Notes under the pieces: model-generated
Database searches by the model: none
What the model was told of the DNA's origin: nothing
The model's input: only the letters and a program-made list of their open reading frames with translations
Part shown: one piece after another, positions 53,933 to 63,294 of the stretch
Layout: each line of letters begins with the position of its first letter
Position numbering within the stretch: the first letter of the stretch is position 1
From: Phycisphaerae bacterium
Lineage (GTDB): Bacteria; Planctomycetota; Phycisphaerae; Sedimentisphaerales; Sedimentisphaeraceae
Direction: 5' to 3'
DNA: 64,000 nt
Assembly: GCA_027078365.1 (NCBI GenBank)
Contig: JALWYQ010000014.1
Span: 90,342-154,341, forward strand
Program-made: the position numbers and the translations under genes

Positions 53933-54205
53933 GAGCCCTATTAAACTTCTCAATCGTATAAAATCTCAATAAATATTTTTCAAAACCATCTAGTCCTCCC
54001 ACTACTACCAATTAATTCTAAGTGTATTATTTTCATACACCTAACTGCGCAACCGTAAAACGACTATATCACTATCAATTCTTTTTGGGCCATTCTTGCG
54101 ATTGTAATAGAGGCTTCTGCTAATTTGCTCAATTGGTACAAAATTTGCATTTTAATGTTGCTACTCTATATAAAAAACTACTTGATTTTGATTATAACAG
54201 CGACA

Positions 54206-56656
54206 ATGCCGAATAAAGACGAAAAACCAATTGAAGAAAACAAAAAAACTCCAAGCGAAGTTTTTAGCGGAGAATTCAAGGAAGAGCTCTCTGCGGAGGA
54301 TATTTTTGCGGACAAAGGAAGCCTGTTAGAAAATCTTGGCATGACCAAAGAGTCTCAGAAGACCGAAGGCTCTACTTCCAGTGGTAACGCTTCCCCTACA
54401 TCTGAGTCGTTAGCAAGTAGCAAATCCTTAAATAAGATTGTTCTGATTATGATTGCCAATGCGGTAGTCCTATCTGTCGTTGCAGCTGTATTGGTACATG
54501 CAATCACAAAACACCAAAACCCAACAGTAGTTACATTAAAGCCTAAAGAAGAAGCACAGCCCCCAAAGAAGGAAGTGTTGGATATAACGGAGCTAAAGGT
54601 AAACGAGGAGAAACTCAGAGAGTACAAGGAAGGCATATCCTACTCACTTGCGCAGAGCCTCTTCAATCAAGGTAAATATCAGGAAGCACTAAACGTTTTC
54701 TTGAAGTTAAATAGCAAGATTACCCAACATGACCTCCCTAATGAAGTACTTAAAGACTACGTCAACTTCAATATAGCTCTATGCCTAGAGCAGCTTGGAG
54801 AGAATGAAAGGCTTGGAAACATCTTCACAAAATTGCTAACGAGTAAATCTCCTGCAATCGAATTATTAACAAACTACCATCTCATTTTCATAGAGATGAC
54901 TAACCACAATTATCTAGAGGCAAGAAAAAGAGCTTACAAAGCACTTGCAATACTATCCCCTTACAAAGATTATTTCTCAGGGGATATGGAACAGAACATC
55001 TACTTTGTTATAGCAGAGTCTCTCACTAATCATGTTTTAGAAATGGCAGATCCTCACTACGAGTTGCCTGGAAGGCTCTGGACCAAAAACATGCGAATCG
55101 AGAGTGTTCCTGTTATGGAACAAGACAAGCTGATAAAATTTCTCTTGCTCGGAAGAGACAGCCTAGACAAAGCACTGTTTGGACCTAACATAGAAGCAGA
55201 GACTATGCCTGATGGGAAGGTTATCTTCGACATAACCTCTAACAATGCCCCACTCAATGAATCTCTTGGAATCATAGCCAATAAGGCCAACATCAACTTA
55301 GATTGGGGAAACTGTTCGGCTGACGTGAGAGTAGAGCCGGTTACAATGATACGTAGAGGAATCAGAGATTTCTATGCTTGCGAAATCTTCTGTGGATATA
55401 ATGGCCTAGTCCCTATATTCTCAGAAAACAACATATCGATATACAACCCTAGTCTTTACACAAACCTAAATCTTCACAAAAAAACCTTGACCACTCAGGC
55501 AATCTCTGTGTGGAGAAGATATCTAGTTCGCTATCACGATCGCAAAAGAATGGCTAATGTTCACTTTGCAATGGCCAAACTCTATGAACTATCCGGCAAC
55601 TTACCTACCGCCCTTGCCGAATACAAGCTCATTTTCAATCGTTTTCCACATCACGATACAGCGTCATATGCAATATATGAATCAAGTAAGATTAAGGCAA
55701 AATTGGGCGATTTCGCTGGCGTCAAGAATGATTTAAATGAATTAATCACGTTGCATCCTGATTCTAAAATCTTGGATTTGGCAACTCTGAGTCTAGCGGA
55801 GACAAGCTATATATCCAAAAATTACAATGAAGCTGCAATGTTATTTAGTAAAGCATTTACTTTCGATACCAATAGAGAAACAAAATCAAAGGCAGCGATT
55901 GGCGCAGGCAAGTCATTTTTCAAATTAAAATCATACGAACAGGCTAAAAATTGTATCAACAGAGGCATTGCCCTCTACGAAAAGCAAGACAAGACAGACA
56001 TCAGCGAGGCCTATGAGATTCTGGGAAAATCATACGAGAAAACAAATGACCTTGATAATGCTGCTAAGAGCTTCGCAAAGGCAATAGCTCAAAGAGGTAT
56101 CTCTTATCGAAGGAAAGCAAGAATCTCTATTGAAAAAGCACTAGTTGAATTGAAGCAAAATGAAGAGGCTCGAGCAATTCAAACGTTGGAATCCATAAAT
56201 ACTGAGCAGCTTAGCCAAGAAACAATCACTCAGCTATTGATAACAAAATCAAGAGCATACAGACAGATTGGGCTATACGATACTGCAATAACTATGCTAC
56301 GTAACAAAATAGAATACATGCCTAAAAAAGAGCTAAGGGCAGAACTAGCAATCGAACTTGCAGCAAGCTATCACGATAATGGTCAAAACGAATTTGCTCG
56401 TAGAGAATTAGTAAGAGCAATAAGATTATTGCCTATTAATAAAGAAATGTGTCTAGCAAATATTACTCTTGCACAAGTATCTATGGAACTTGGCAATTAT
56501 GATGATGCAATAGACGCCTGTAAGAGAGTCCTTGAGATAGAAGAAAACGGTGAATACGTTGATCAAGCCAAGGGCTTGATGGCGCAAGCCTACAATAAGA
56601 AGGGGCTATATAAAGAGGCGGCGAATATTTTAAAGGGAGCTATAGCGAAAAAATAG
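54206..56656 (+). CDS. Membrane-anchored TPR protein with an STN-like segment, flagellar operon
   Basis: An 816-residue protein of unknown function. The first 80 residues are acidic and cytoplasmic, then comes one membrane span (LIMIANAVVLSVVAAVLVHAI), and the rest is outside. A helical stretch with TPR-like pairs precedes a segment (about 55220-55452) with an STN/secretin-N0-like pattern (ITSNNAPLNESLGIIANKA), and a long C-terminal run of TPR repeats follows. I place the start at ATG 54206; in-frame starts at 54158 (ATG) and 54125 (TTG) would add a second hydrophobic stretch. No clear ribosome-binding site marks any of them. It leads the flagellar operon. Confidence 0.7.
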   Translation: MPNKDEKPIEENKKTPSEVFSGEFKEELSAEDIFADKGSLLENLGMTKESQKTEGSTSSGNASPTSESLASSKSLNKIVLIMIANAVVLSVVAAVLVHAITKHQNPTVVTLKPKEEAQPPKKEVLDITELKVNEEKLREYKEGISYSLAQSLFNQGKYQEALNVFLKLNSKITQHDLPNEVLKDYVNFNIALCLEQLGENERLGNIFTKLLTSKSPAIELLTNYHLIFIEMTNHNYLEARKRAYKALAILSPYKDYFSGDMEQNIYFVIAESLTNHVLEMADPHYELPGRLWTKNMRIESVPVMEQDKLIKFLLLGRDSLDKALFGPNIEAETMPDGKVIFDITSNNAPLNESLGIIANKANINLDWGNCSADVRVEPVTMIRRGIRDFYACEIFCGYNGLVPIFSENNISIYNPSLYTNLNLHKKTLTTQAISVWRRYLVRYHDRKRMANVHFAMAKLYELSGNLPTALAEYKLIFNRFPHHDTASYAIYESSKIKAKLGDFAGVKNDLNELITLHPDSKILDLATLSLAETSYISKNYNEAAMLFSKAFTFDTNRETKSKAAIGAGKSFFKLKSYEQAKNCINRGIALYEKQDKTDISEAYEILGKSYEKTNDLDNAAKSFAKAIAQRGISYRRKARISIEKALVELKQNEEARAIQTLESINTEQLSQETITQLLITKSRAYRQIGLYDTAITMLRNKIEYMPKKELRAELAIELAASYHDNGQNEFARRELVRAIRLLPINKEMCLANITLAQVSMELGNYDDAIDACKRVLEIEENGEYVDQAKGLMAQAYNKKGLYKEAANILKGAIAKK

Positions 56657-56688
56657 CTTAGTAATGATTACGATTAGGACTAAATTAT

Positions 56689-57453
56689 ATGCTTAGATTA
56701 TACATACTCACATCAATAGTAGTTTTTACTAGTTGCGCAGCCTTTGCAGAGGATGCTAAAACCTCTGCAGACCCTAATAGCGACCTTACAACTCTTAAGT
56801 TCAAGATGAAAAAATCTTTTATAGCTCAACCCCAAGAACAAGAACCTATCGAAGATAAAGACCCTGAGCTAAATAGTCTGCTTTCAACTTTAGACAAACT
56901 CAAACTACCTAGCGATCCAGAATGGATTGAAACCGTCAAAAAGGAATCATCTCCTATAGAGCCTGTTGATAAGGCCGCTTCTAAAACTGTTGCACCAACA
57001 ACAAAATCAGCGACAGAGAAACCCAAAACTCAAAGCACCAACAAAGAGGAAACAAAGAGCAGCGAGGCAGTTGTAAGCGAAAAGCTACCAACAGACATAT
57101 CAGAAAAATATGCCGCAACTATGGCATATAGTGAATATATGAGAGAAGAATACGAAAGCGCAGCGCAATACTATCTAATCGTCCTTAATAAACTCGATAG
57201 TAAATCACGCAATTACAATACTCAGCGTAGCTGGTATCTTCTTCAACTAGGTAATTGTTATAAACATTTTGATTCAGCAAAGGCAAGTGAGAGATTTTCT
57301 CAGCTTATCAATGAATACCCAAATTCTAGATGGAGCAATATGGCAAGGGTTGAACTTGACTTGGTAAGAACATTAAGAGACTCTGACATAGATAACACAT
57401 TAAATACTGTATCCAAATTACTCTCTGATATTTCTGCAACAAACACTAAATAA
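56689..57453 (+). CDS. Periplasmic TPR protein, flagellar operon
   Basis: A 254-residue secreted protein. A signal peptide ends AAFA|ED near residue 20. A low-complexity Lys/Ser/Thr-rich linker spans about 60-130, followed by two or three TPR units (EYESAAQYYLIVLNKLD and QLGNCYKHFDSAKASERFSQLI). The family is not recognised. AGGA precedes the start. Next to the large TPR protein, it may be its periplasmic partner or a scaffold for the flagellar motor. Confidence 0.75.
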   Translation: MLRLYILTSIVVFTSCAAFAEDAKTSADPNSDLTTLKFKMKKSFIAQPQEQEPIEDKDPELNSLLSTLDKLKLPSDPEWIETVKKESSPIEPVDKAASKTVAPTTKSATEKPKTQSTNKEETKSSEAVVSEKLPTDISEKYAATMAYSEYMREEYESAAQYYLIVLNKLDSKSRNYNTQRSWYLLQLGNCYKHFDSAKASERFSQLINEYPNSRWSNMARVELDLVRTLRDSDIDNTLNTVSKLLSDISATNTK

Positions 57454-57463
57454 CACAATAAGT

Positions 57464-58888
57464 ATGTCGTATAAGAATAGTAAAAATAGAATATTGATAT
57501 TAGACAAGCACAACAACTCGCTAAGAGTTTTGCTTGAGACTTCAGCGCAAATTGGCATCAACGCCAAGGTGGCTACCACCCTATCTGATGCGGCAAAAGA
57601 AATAAAGAAATCCTACTGGGACATAATCTTCATCGCTGACGATTTCGCCAATATTAACGAAGATGATTGTAACGATAAGACTGTTATTAATCCGATTAAC
57701 TATATCCATTCGTTAACTCCAGAGACTAATTTAATCGTCATTAGCAATAAGGACAATTCAGAAGCCACAATAAATGCCATTAAAAGTGGAGCAACAAACT
57801 TTCTTCCAAGACCAATAGTAAAAGAGAGACTATTAGAAATCATCTCTAGCAAGAAGAATAAATTAACTAGAAAAAGACAATCTCTAGAAATTGCTCACAA
57901 CAACGGTTGCTACTATATGGTTGGCTCATCTGAGAAGGTAAAAAACCTCATTCAGACGGCTCAGAAAGTGGCCAAGACAAATGCGTCTGTAATGCTTATT
58001 GGCCCAAATGGCAGTGGTAAAGAGTTAATAGCGCAGCTAATACACAACAGTAGCAAACGGGCAAAAAATAATTTCGTTAGACTAAACTGCGCAGCCCTCA
58101 ATGAGAGCCTCTTGCAAAGCGAACTATTCGGCCACGAGAAAGGCTCTTTTACCGGTGCGATGACAACAAGAAAAGGAAAGTTTGAGCGGGCAAATCACGG
58201 CACAATCTTACTTGATGAAATCACAGAAACTTCGCTAACCTTTCAATCTCAGCTTTTGAGGGTTCTCGAACAAGGCTCTATCGAAAGAGTCGGCGGTGAC
58301 AGAGAGATTTCTCTAGATTTGCGCGTCATCGCTACAACAAACAGAGACATCCATGAGCAAATTAGGCTAGGCAAGTTCAGAGAAGATCTCTACTACAGAC
58401 TAAGCGCAGTTACGATAAAAGTGCCGCCTCTCAAGGATCGCAAGGAAGATATCCTAGAGCTTGTTCTACACTTTCTGGATATTTTCTCAAAAGATACGGA
58501 TAGAGAAATTAAAAAGATTGACAAAAACCTTCTCGAAGTCTTTGAGAGATACAGTTGGCCGGGTAATATTAGGCAACTGCGCAATGCTGTCGAGAGTTGT
58601 TTGATACTTGGAGATGGTCCTATATTAAGCCTAGTAAATACTGACTGGATGGATCAAGACTTGCTCTGTATGCACAGAGTGATGTCCGATAACAACTCAT
58701 CAATAGTAGGCAAGAGTTTACGGGAGTTAGAAAAACAAGCCATTCTAGCCACTTTAGAACATAGTAACGGTAATCAGACGAAAGCAGCTAAACTGCTGGG
58801 CATCACAAACCGAACTCTAAGAGACAAAATAAAACGATATAGGGATACCGCTACGACTAGCGACAATTCTCTTAGAGTACTAAACTAA
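57464..58888 (+). CDS. Sigma-54-dependent activator with degenerate receiver (FlrC/FlgR-like)
   Basis: A 474-residue NtrC-family protein. The AAA+ core has Walker A GPNGSGKE (180-187), the sigma-54 contact loop GSFTGA (227-232) and Walker B TILLDE (247-252), so ATP-driven activation looks intact. The C-terminal HTH is Fis-like (NGNQTKAAKLLGITNRTLRDK). The N-terminal receiver lacks normal chemistry: the acidic pair is reduced and Ala58 stands at the phosphoacceptor position, with Asp59 and Asp60 next to it. It may be kinase-independent. No sigma-54 site of correct spacing was seen nearby. Confidence 0.9.
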   Translation: MSYKNSKNRILILDKHNNSLRVLLETSAQIGINAKVATTLSDAAKEIKKSYWDIIFIADDFANINEDDCNDKTVINPINYIHSLTPETNLIVISNKDNSEATINAIKSGATNFLPRPIVKERLLEIISSKKNKLTRKRQSLEIAHNNGCYYMVGSSEKVKNLIQTAQKVAKTNASVMLIGPNGSGKELIAQLIHNSSKRAKNNFVRLNCAALNESLLQSELFGHEKGSFTGAMTTRKGKFERANHGTILLDEITETSLTFQSQLLRVLEQGSIERVGGDREISLDLRVIATTNRDIHEQIRLGKFREDLYYRLSAVTIKVPPLKDRKEDILELVLHFLDIFSKDTDREIKKIDKNLLEVFERYSWPGNIRQLRNAVESCLILGDGPILSLVNTDWMDQDLLCMHRVMSDNNSSIVGKSLRELEKQAILATLEHSNGNQTKAAKLLGITNRTLRDKIKRYRDTATTSDNSLRVLN

Positions 58889-58904
58889 CTAAAGAGGTTT
58901 GATG

Positions 58905-59501
58905 ATGGCAGATCAGAAAGAAAATGAAGAAGTTAAAGAAGATGAAGCTAAAGAGCAGAATAGCGAAGAAACTGCAAGTAGTTCATCAAAAGCAAATATT
59001 GTAATGTGGGCTATTTTAGCCACTGTAGTACTCATCGGCTTTAGCGGTGGATACGGAGCGGCTAGGATTTTTGCCTCTTCAGAACAACAGGCAGAAGAGG
59101 TTGCGGCGCAACAACAAGAGGAAGAGGAAAAAGCTAAATTAGAAGAACCTCTTGTTGAGCCAACAAAAGAAGAAGAAAATAGCTGGGAATTTCCTCTAGA
59201 TACGGTAATCGCCAATCTAGACGAACCTGGTGTAACACGCTATGTTAGAGCAGCGTTGATATTAAGAATAAGTAATGACCTGCCAGAAGCAGAGTATAAG
59301 GCAGTATTAGAGAGTAAAAAGTCAGAATTAGTGGATTGGTTGTATTCTTATATGGCTGGACTTAGCCTTGAAGATGTTCAAGGGACGAGAAATCTTGAGA
59401 GATTCAAGTTGGAAGTGCAGAAGAATTTCAACGATCTACTATTTCCTGATTCGAAGCCTATGATTATTAGAATCTTAACTAAGGAGTTTCAGATACAATG
59501 A
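58905..59501 (+). CDS. fliL: Flagellar basal body-associated protein FliL
   Basis: A 198-residue single-pass protein. A charged cytoplasmic N-terminus precedes a membrane span (VMWAILATVVLIGFSGGYGAA). A coiled, Glu-rich linker and a FliL core follow (FPLDTVIANLDEPGVTRYVRAALIL, then LSLEDVQGTRNLERFK). FliL supports stator function near MotAB. ATG 58905 is favoured, with GAGG seven bases upstream; ATG 58902 is also possible. It overlaps fliM. Confidence 0.88.
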   Translation: MADQKENEEVKEDEAKEQNSEETASSSSKANIVMWAILATVVLIGFSGGYGAARIFASSEQQAEEVAAQQQEEEEKAKLEEPLVEPTKEEENSWEFPLDTVIANLDEPGVTRYVRAALILRISNDLPEAEYKAVLESKKSELVDWLYSYMAGLSLEDVQGTRNLERFKLEVQKNFNDLLFPDSKPMIIRILTKEFQIQ

Positions 59502-60460
59502 TGAAAGCTTCCTCCGGGAACAGTATCAGCAAAGACAAGTTAATATCTATACTAAAGAGAGTGCAACAAAATTCTCCTAAAGTTGACTCTGACGTTAGCT
59601 ACAGCGAGCATAATTGGCACAAGCCAAGACACTTTAGTATTGAACAGTCTGCTACACTAAAATTGTTCTCGGAAAAGCTAGCCGAGTACATACAGGCCGA
59701 TATAACAAATCTCTGTCATGGCGATTTTATTGTATCACCGCAGTCTATCACAGAACACTACTCCTATACATTGGAAAGAGATTTCTACAACAACGAGCAG
59801 AACTACTATCTCAACCTCGGTCATGATTCAACTACAAGCCAAGGCTTTGTAGCTATTAGCAAAAAATCTGCCCTCTCGCTGGTCAAATTCATACTTGCTG
59901 GGGATGACGACCCAGAAGAAGAACAGACAAGCATATCAACTCTCGAAGAGAGCTTAATTTTTGACACTGCTGAAACGGCGGTAGTTGCTCTAGATAAGAC
60001 CTCACAAAGTCGTGGTGGTTACAGTCTAGTTTCTAGCTCAGAGCTGGTCAGGGGCAACTGGCCCCTCAACCTCGATAGTCTAGAAGAACTTTGCAGACTA
60101 GATTTTAAGATAGAAAAAAAAGATGGTTCTGCCGAGCTATCGATTATAATCGTATCTAAATTACTCGAACCAGCTCTAAAAGCGGAAAACTCTCACCCTA
60201 AGATAAGCAAGGAAGCGATTGAAAAGGCTTTATTAGATAATATTTCCAAAGTTCCTGTTAGTATTAGCGCAAAGATCTCTACAGATCTATTGCAGATGCA
60301 AGATATTACAGACCTTCAGCCTGGAGACCTGATAGTCCTAAATAGGAAGGCAAATGAACCTATTGACATACAAGTCAATGGCGCTGATGTCTTGCATGGT
60401 TTCCCTGCCACACTAGGGAGCCAATTGGCACTAACTATAACACAAAAAGAAGACTTCTAA
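59498..60460 (+). CDS. fliM: Flagellar switch protein FliM, divergent
   Basis: A 320-residue C-ring protein. The middle domain and the C-terminal SpoA-type domain (ISAKISTDLLQMQDITDLQPGDLIVLN) identify it, and the genes fliN and flhA follow. Two hallmarks are altered: the CheY-P-binding motif LSQDEIDALL is replaced by ISKDKLISIL, with the acidic residues lost, and the GGxG loop reads AGDDD. CheY-P binding may thus be weak. It starts in ATGA overlap with fliL. Confidence 0.85.
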   Translation: MMKASSGNSISKDKLISILKRVQQNSPKVDSDVSYSEHNWHKPRHFSIEQSATLKLFSEKLAEYIQADITNLCHGDFIVSPQSITEHYSYTLERDFYNNEQNYYLNLGHDSTTSQGFVAISKKSALSLVKFILAGDDDPEEEQTSISTLEESLIFDTAETAVVALDKTSQSRGGYSLVSSSELVRGNWPLNLDSLEELCRLDFKIEKKDGSAELSIIIVSKLLEPALKAENSHPKISKEAIEKALLDNISKVPVSISAKISTDLLQMQDITDLQPGDLIVLNRKANEPIDIQVNGADVLHGFPATLGSQLALTITQKEDF

Positions 60461-60479
60461 TTATTAAAAGGATTTAATA

Positions 60480-60869
60480 ATGACTCAAACCGAAACTGAC
60501 AACACAAACGCACAAGAAGACGCAACGAATGCGCAAACAGCAGAGTTCTCAGAAGCTCAGGATCTTGGCATAAAAAACAGTGATGGCAAAATAGAGATGC
60601 TTTTAGATATTAACATGCCCATCACCGTTACCTTAGGTGGCACTGAAATTCCTGTTAAGCAACTTCTTCAACTCTGCCCTGGTTCTGTGCTACAACTCGA
60701 CAAGCTCATTGATGAACCTGCCGAGCTATACGTACAGGACATCAAGTTTGCAACTGGCGATATTGTTATTGTTGATGGTCACTTTGCTATAAGAATTAAG
60801 GAAATCGAAGGGGCATCAGAGCAAATTAGTGCCCAAGTTGAAACTCAAGAAGATAGCAACGAACAATAA
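60480..60869 (+). CDS. fliN: Flagellar motor switch protein FliN
   Basis: A 129-residue protein. An acidic N-terminal region is followed by a full SpoA domain (MLLDINMPITVTLGGTEIPV, QLCPGSVLQLDKLIDEPAEL and GDIVIVDGHFAIRIKEI). AAAAGGA precedes the start. It forms the lower C-ring with FliM. Confidence 0.93.
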   Translation: MTQTETDNTNAQEDATNAQTAEFSEAQDLGIKNSDGKIEMLLDINMPITVTLGGTEIPVKQLLQLCPGSVLQLDKLIDEPAELYVQDIKFATGDIVIVDGHFAIRIKEIEGASEQISAQVETQEDSNEQ

Positions 60870-60908
60870 AAACAATTCTATTAACTCTCAGTAACGGACT
60901 ACTGATTG

Positions 60909-63023
60909 ATGCCAAAAGAAGATGTACAACCAAAGATTTCTACAATAAAGAGTAAAATCGACAGTAATATATTGTTTGCATTTGGTCTTGTTGCCATATT
61001 AGCTACTTTGCTAATACCTCTACCACCTGTGGTGATAGACTTTCTTATCATAATAAGCATATCTATGTCTATCGTCATACTGATAACAACATTATCTGCT
61101 AATGAGCCAATGGATTTATCAACATTTCCATCAATGCTATTGGTAGTAACACTATTTAGGTTATCTCTCAACGTAGCATCGACAAGACAAATATTACTGC
61201 AAGGAAATGCCGGTAAGATGGTCTCGACGTTTGGAAACTTCGTTGCCGGCGGTAATCTAGTTGTAGGTCTGGTTATATTTCTAATCCTTGTTTTGATACA
61301 GTTTATCGTAATTACCAAGGGTGCCGAAAGGGTCAGTGAAGTTGGTGCTCGATTCACACTAGATGCGATGCCTGGTAAACAGATGGCTATTGATGCTGAC
61401 CTTAACGCTGGCAACATAACAGATGCGCAAGCCCATGAAAGACGCAAAAAGATTATCTCTGAAAGTGAATTTTACGGCTCTATGGACGGTGCGAGTAAGT
61501 TCATCAGAGGTGATGCAATGGCAGGTCTTGTCATAACTGCGATTAACTTAATCGGTGGAGTTTTGATAGGATATTCTAGAGGAATGGATCTTTCTACCGC
61601 TGCAAAAACCTACAGCATCCTATCTATTGGTGACGGTCTTGCGAGTCAACTGCCTTCAATCATTATCTCGCTTAGCTCGGCATTTCTCGTAACCAAGGGC
61701 CGCTCATCTCAGACGGTCAGTAAGGACATTACAAATCAGGTACTAAGAAACAATCAACCGCTTATAATCGCTGCGGTAATTATTTCCCTATTCACATTTG
61801 TCCACGGTTTTGCAAAAGTACCATTTTTACTGGTTTCAGCAACGCTTGGTTGGATAGCATTTAGCAATATAAAAAGAGCTAAAATTATCGCTCAGGAAAA
61901 ACAAAAGACTCAAATCGCCAAGAAAGACGATCAGATACCTGTAGAAAATCTTCTTGATGTTGACGCAATATCTGTACTGGTAGGCGTTAGATTAATTTCA
62001 ATGGTTGATCCACGCAAAAAAACTGGAATATTTGAACGAATAGGCGCTATCAGAAGAAAATTTGCACAAGAGCTTGGCCTAATCGTACCGCTTGTTAGGC
62101 TCAAGGATGACATTAACCTAGAGCCAAACACATACGAGATTAGAATCTTTGACCATGTCGTAGCGAGTGGATCGCTAGAGCCTGAAAAATTCTTAGCAAT
62201 GGACTCTGGAGCAACGAGTATTACAATACAGGGAATTCCGACAAAAGAACCAGTCTATGGATTGCCTGCTATCTGGATTAGCAAAGAAGATAAAGAAAAT
62301 GCCGAACTTGGCGGCTACACTGTCATTGACCCTGAATCTGTTTTAATAACTCATTTATCAGAAACTCTCAGTCAACATGCCCATGAGATACTAACACGTG
62401 AAGATGTTGGTCAATTAGTTGAACGATTAAGAACCACTCAACCATCTCTAGTTGGCGATGTTATTGGTGAACTTGTCAACATTGGACTATTGCAACGCGT
62501 GCTACAGAATCTACTCGCCGATAGAATTCCAATCAGAGATCTACCACGCATACTTGAATCTCTAAGTGAGCATGCACCAAAAACCAAGAATGCTGATTAT
62601 CTAACAGAACTAGTTAGAAAATCAATTACAAGAACAATTACAGAAACCTATAAAAACTCTGACAATAAGATAATTGCTATTAGTCTAGACCCAGAACTTG
62701 AACATCAACTGCTAAATTCATTAAAGCAAGAAGGCGACAATATGTTTATAACTGTTTCGCCTCAGATTACGATGAAACTCTGTGAGCAATTGGCACAAAG
62801 CTGGCGTGATGGCATGAGTAAAGGATATGACTCTATAGTCTTACTCTGTGATTCACGTCTGAGAAGGCCTTTGGCCGAAACAATAGCAAGGAGCGTACCA
62901 AGGCTTCCTGTTGTTGCTTATGATGAAATTACTACAGAGGTGGAAGTTCAACCTATCAGTGCAGTATCGATAGAACAAGAAAATAACAATATGGTCGTAG
63001 AACAACCAGCAACTGTAATCTAA
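60909..63023 (+). CDS. flhA: Flagellar export protein FlhA
   Basis: A 704-residue export-gate protein. Eight membrane spans occupy the first 330 residues, with the conserved cytoplasmic loop RFTLDAMPGKQMAIDADLNAG and EFYGSMDGASKFIRGDAMAG, and the C-terminal cytoplasmic domain is complete. ATG 60909 is used; a TTG lies just before it. The export partners FliP, FliQ, FliR and FlhB are not in the window. The gene lies between fliN and a small unknown gene. Confidence 0.95.
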   Translation: MPKEDVQPKISTIKSKIDSNILFAFGLVAILATLLIPLPPVVIDFLIIISISMSIVILITTLSANEPMDLSTFPSMLLVVTLFRLSLNVASTRQILLQGNAGKMVSTFGNFVAGGNLVVGLVIFLILVLIQFIVITKGAERVSEVGARFTLDAMPGKQMAIDADLNAGNITDAQAHERRKKIISESEFYGSMDGASKFIRGDAMAGLVITAINLIGGVLIGYSRGMDLSTAAKTYSILSIGDGLASQLPSIIISLSSAFLVTKGRSSQTVSKDITNQVLRNNQPLIIAAVIISLFTFVHGFAKVPFLLVSATLGWIAFSNIKRAKIIAQEKQKTQIAKKDDQIPVENLLDVDAISVLVGVRLISMVDPRKKTGIFERIGAIRRKFAQELGLIVPLVRLKDDINLEPNTYEIRIFDHVVASGSLEPEKFLAMDSGATSITIQGIPTKEPVYGLPAIWISKEDKENAELGGYTVIDPESVLITHLSETLSQHAHEILTREDVGQLVERLRTTQPSLVGDVIGELVNIGLLQRVLQNLLADRIPIRDLPRILESLSEHAPKTKNADYLTELVRKSITRTITETYKNSDNKIIAISLDPELEHQLLNSLKQEGDNMFITVSPQITMKLCEQLAQSWRDGMSKGYDSIVLLCDSRLRRPLAETIARSVPRLPVVAYDEITTEVEVQPISAVSIEQENNNMVVEQPATVI

Positions 63024-63036
63024 GAACTTGGAAGGT

Positions 63037-63294
63037 ATGAATAGAAATATCAAAATATTTGCTATAAGAGCCGCAGTGGTAATGTACTTTCTAATGAGCA
63101 TGGTCGGGTTGTACACTGGTATTTGTCCGGCAACAACTTGCAAGAGAGCTATCATTGGCGCTATTGCAACATATATTGCGATATCAATCGTTGGCAATAT
63201 CATCGTTAGTATAATAATAGATAATCTTGCCAATAAGAAATCTCAAGAGAAATTCAGTAAGACAGACACTCAAGAAAGTGAAAATGAATTCTAA
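63037..63294 (+). CDS. Small membrane protein between flhA and fliA
   Basis: An 85-residue protein with two probable spans (about 9-27 and 37-60) and a polar C-terminal tail. No family is recognised. GGAAGG is only one base from ATG 63037; an in-frame TTG at 63028 is the alternative start. Its stop overlaps the fliA start (TAATG), so it is translated with fliA. flhF and flhG often occupy this slot, but this gene is neither. Confidence 0.65.
   Translation: MNRNIKIFAIRAAVVMYFLMSMVGLYTGICPATTCKRAIIGAIATYIAISIVGNIIVSIIIDNLANKKSQEKFSKTDTQESENEF

Noticed and set aside
54083..54100. Sigma-54-like promoter TTGGGCCATTCTTGCG before the flagellar operon
   Set aside because: The distance between the GG and GC elements is one base short of the strict spacing, and the -24 box matches poorly.
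54125..54205. N-terminal extension of the large TPR protein
   Set aside because: It would add a hydrophobic stretch before an acidic cytoplasmic region and has no ribosome-binding site; topology favours the start at 54206, which also lacks a good site, so doubt remains.
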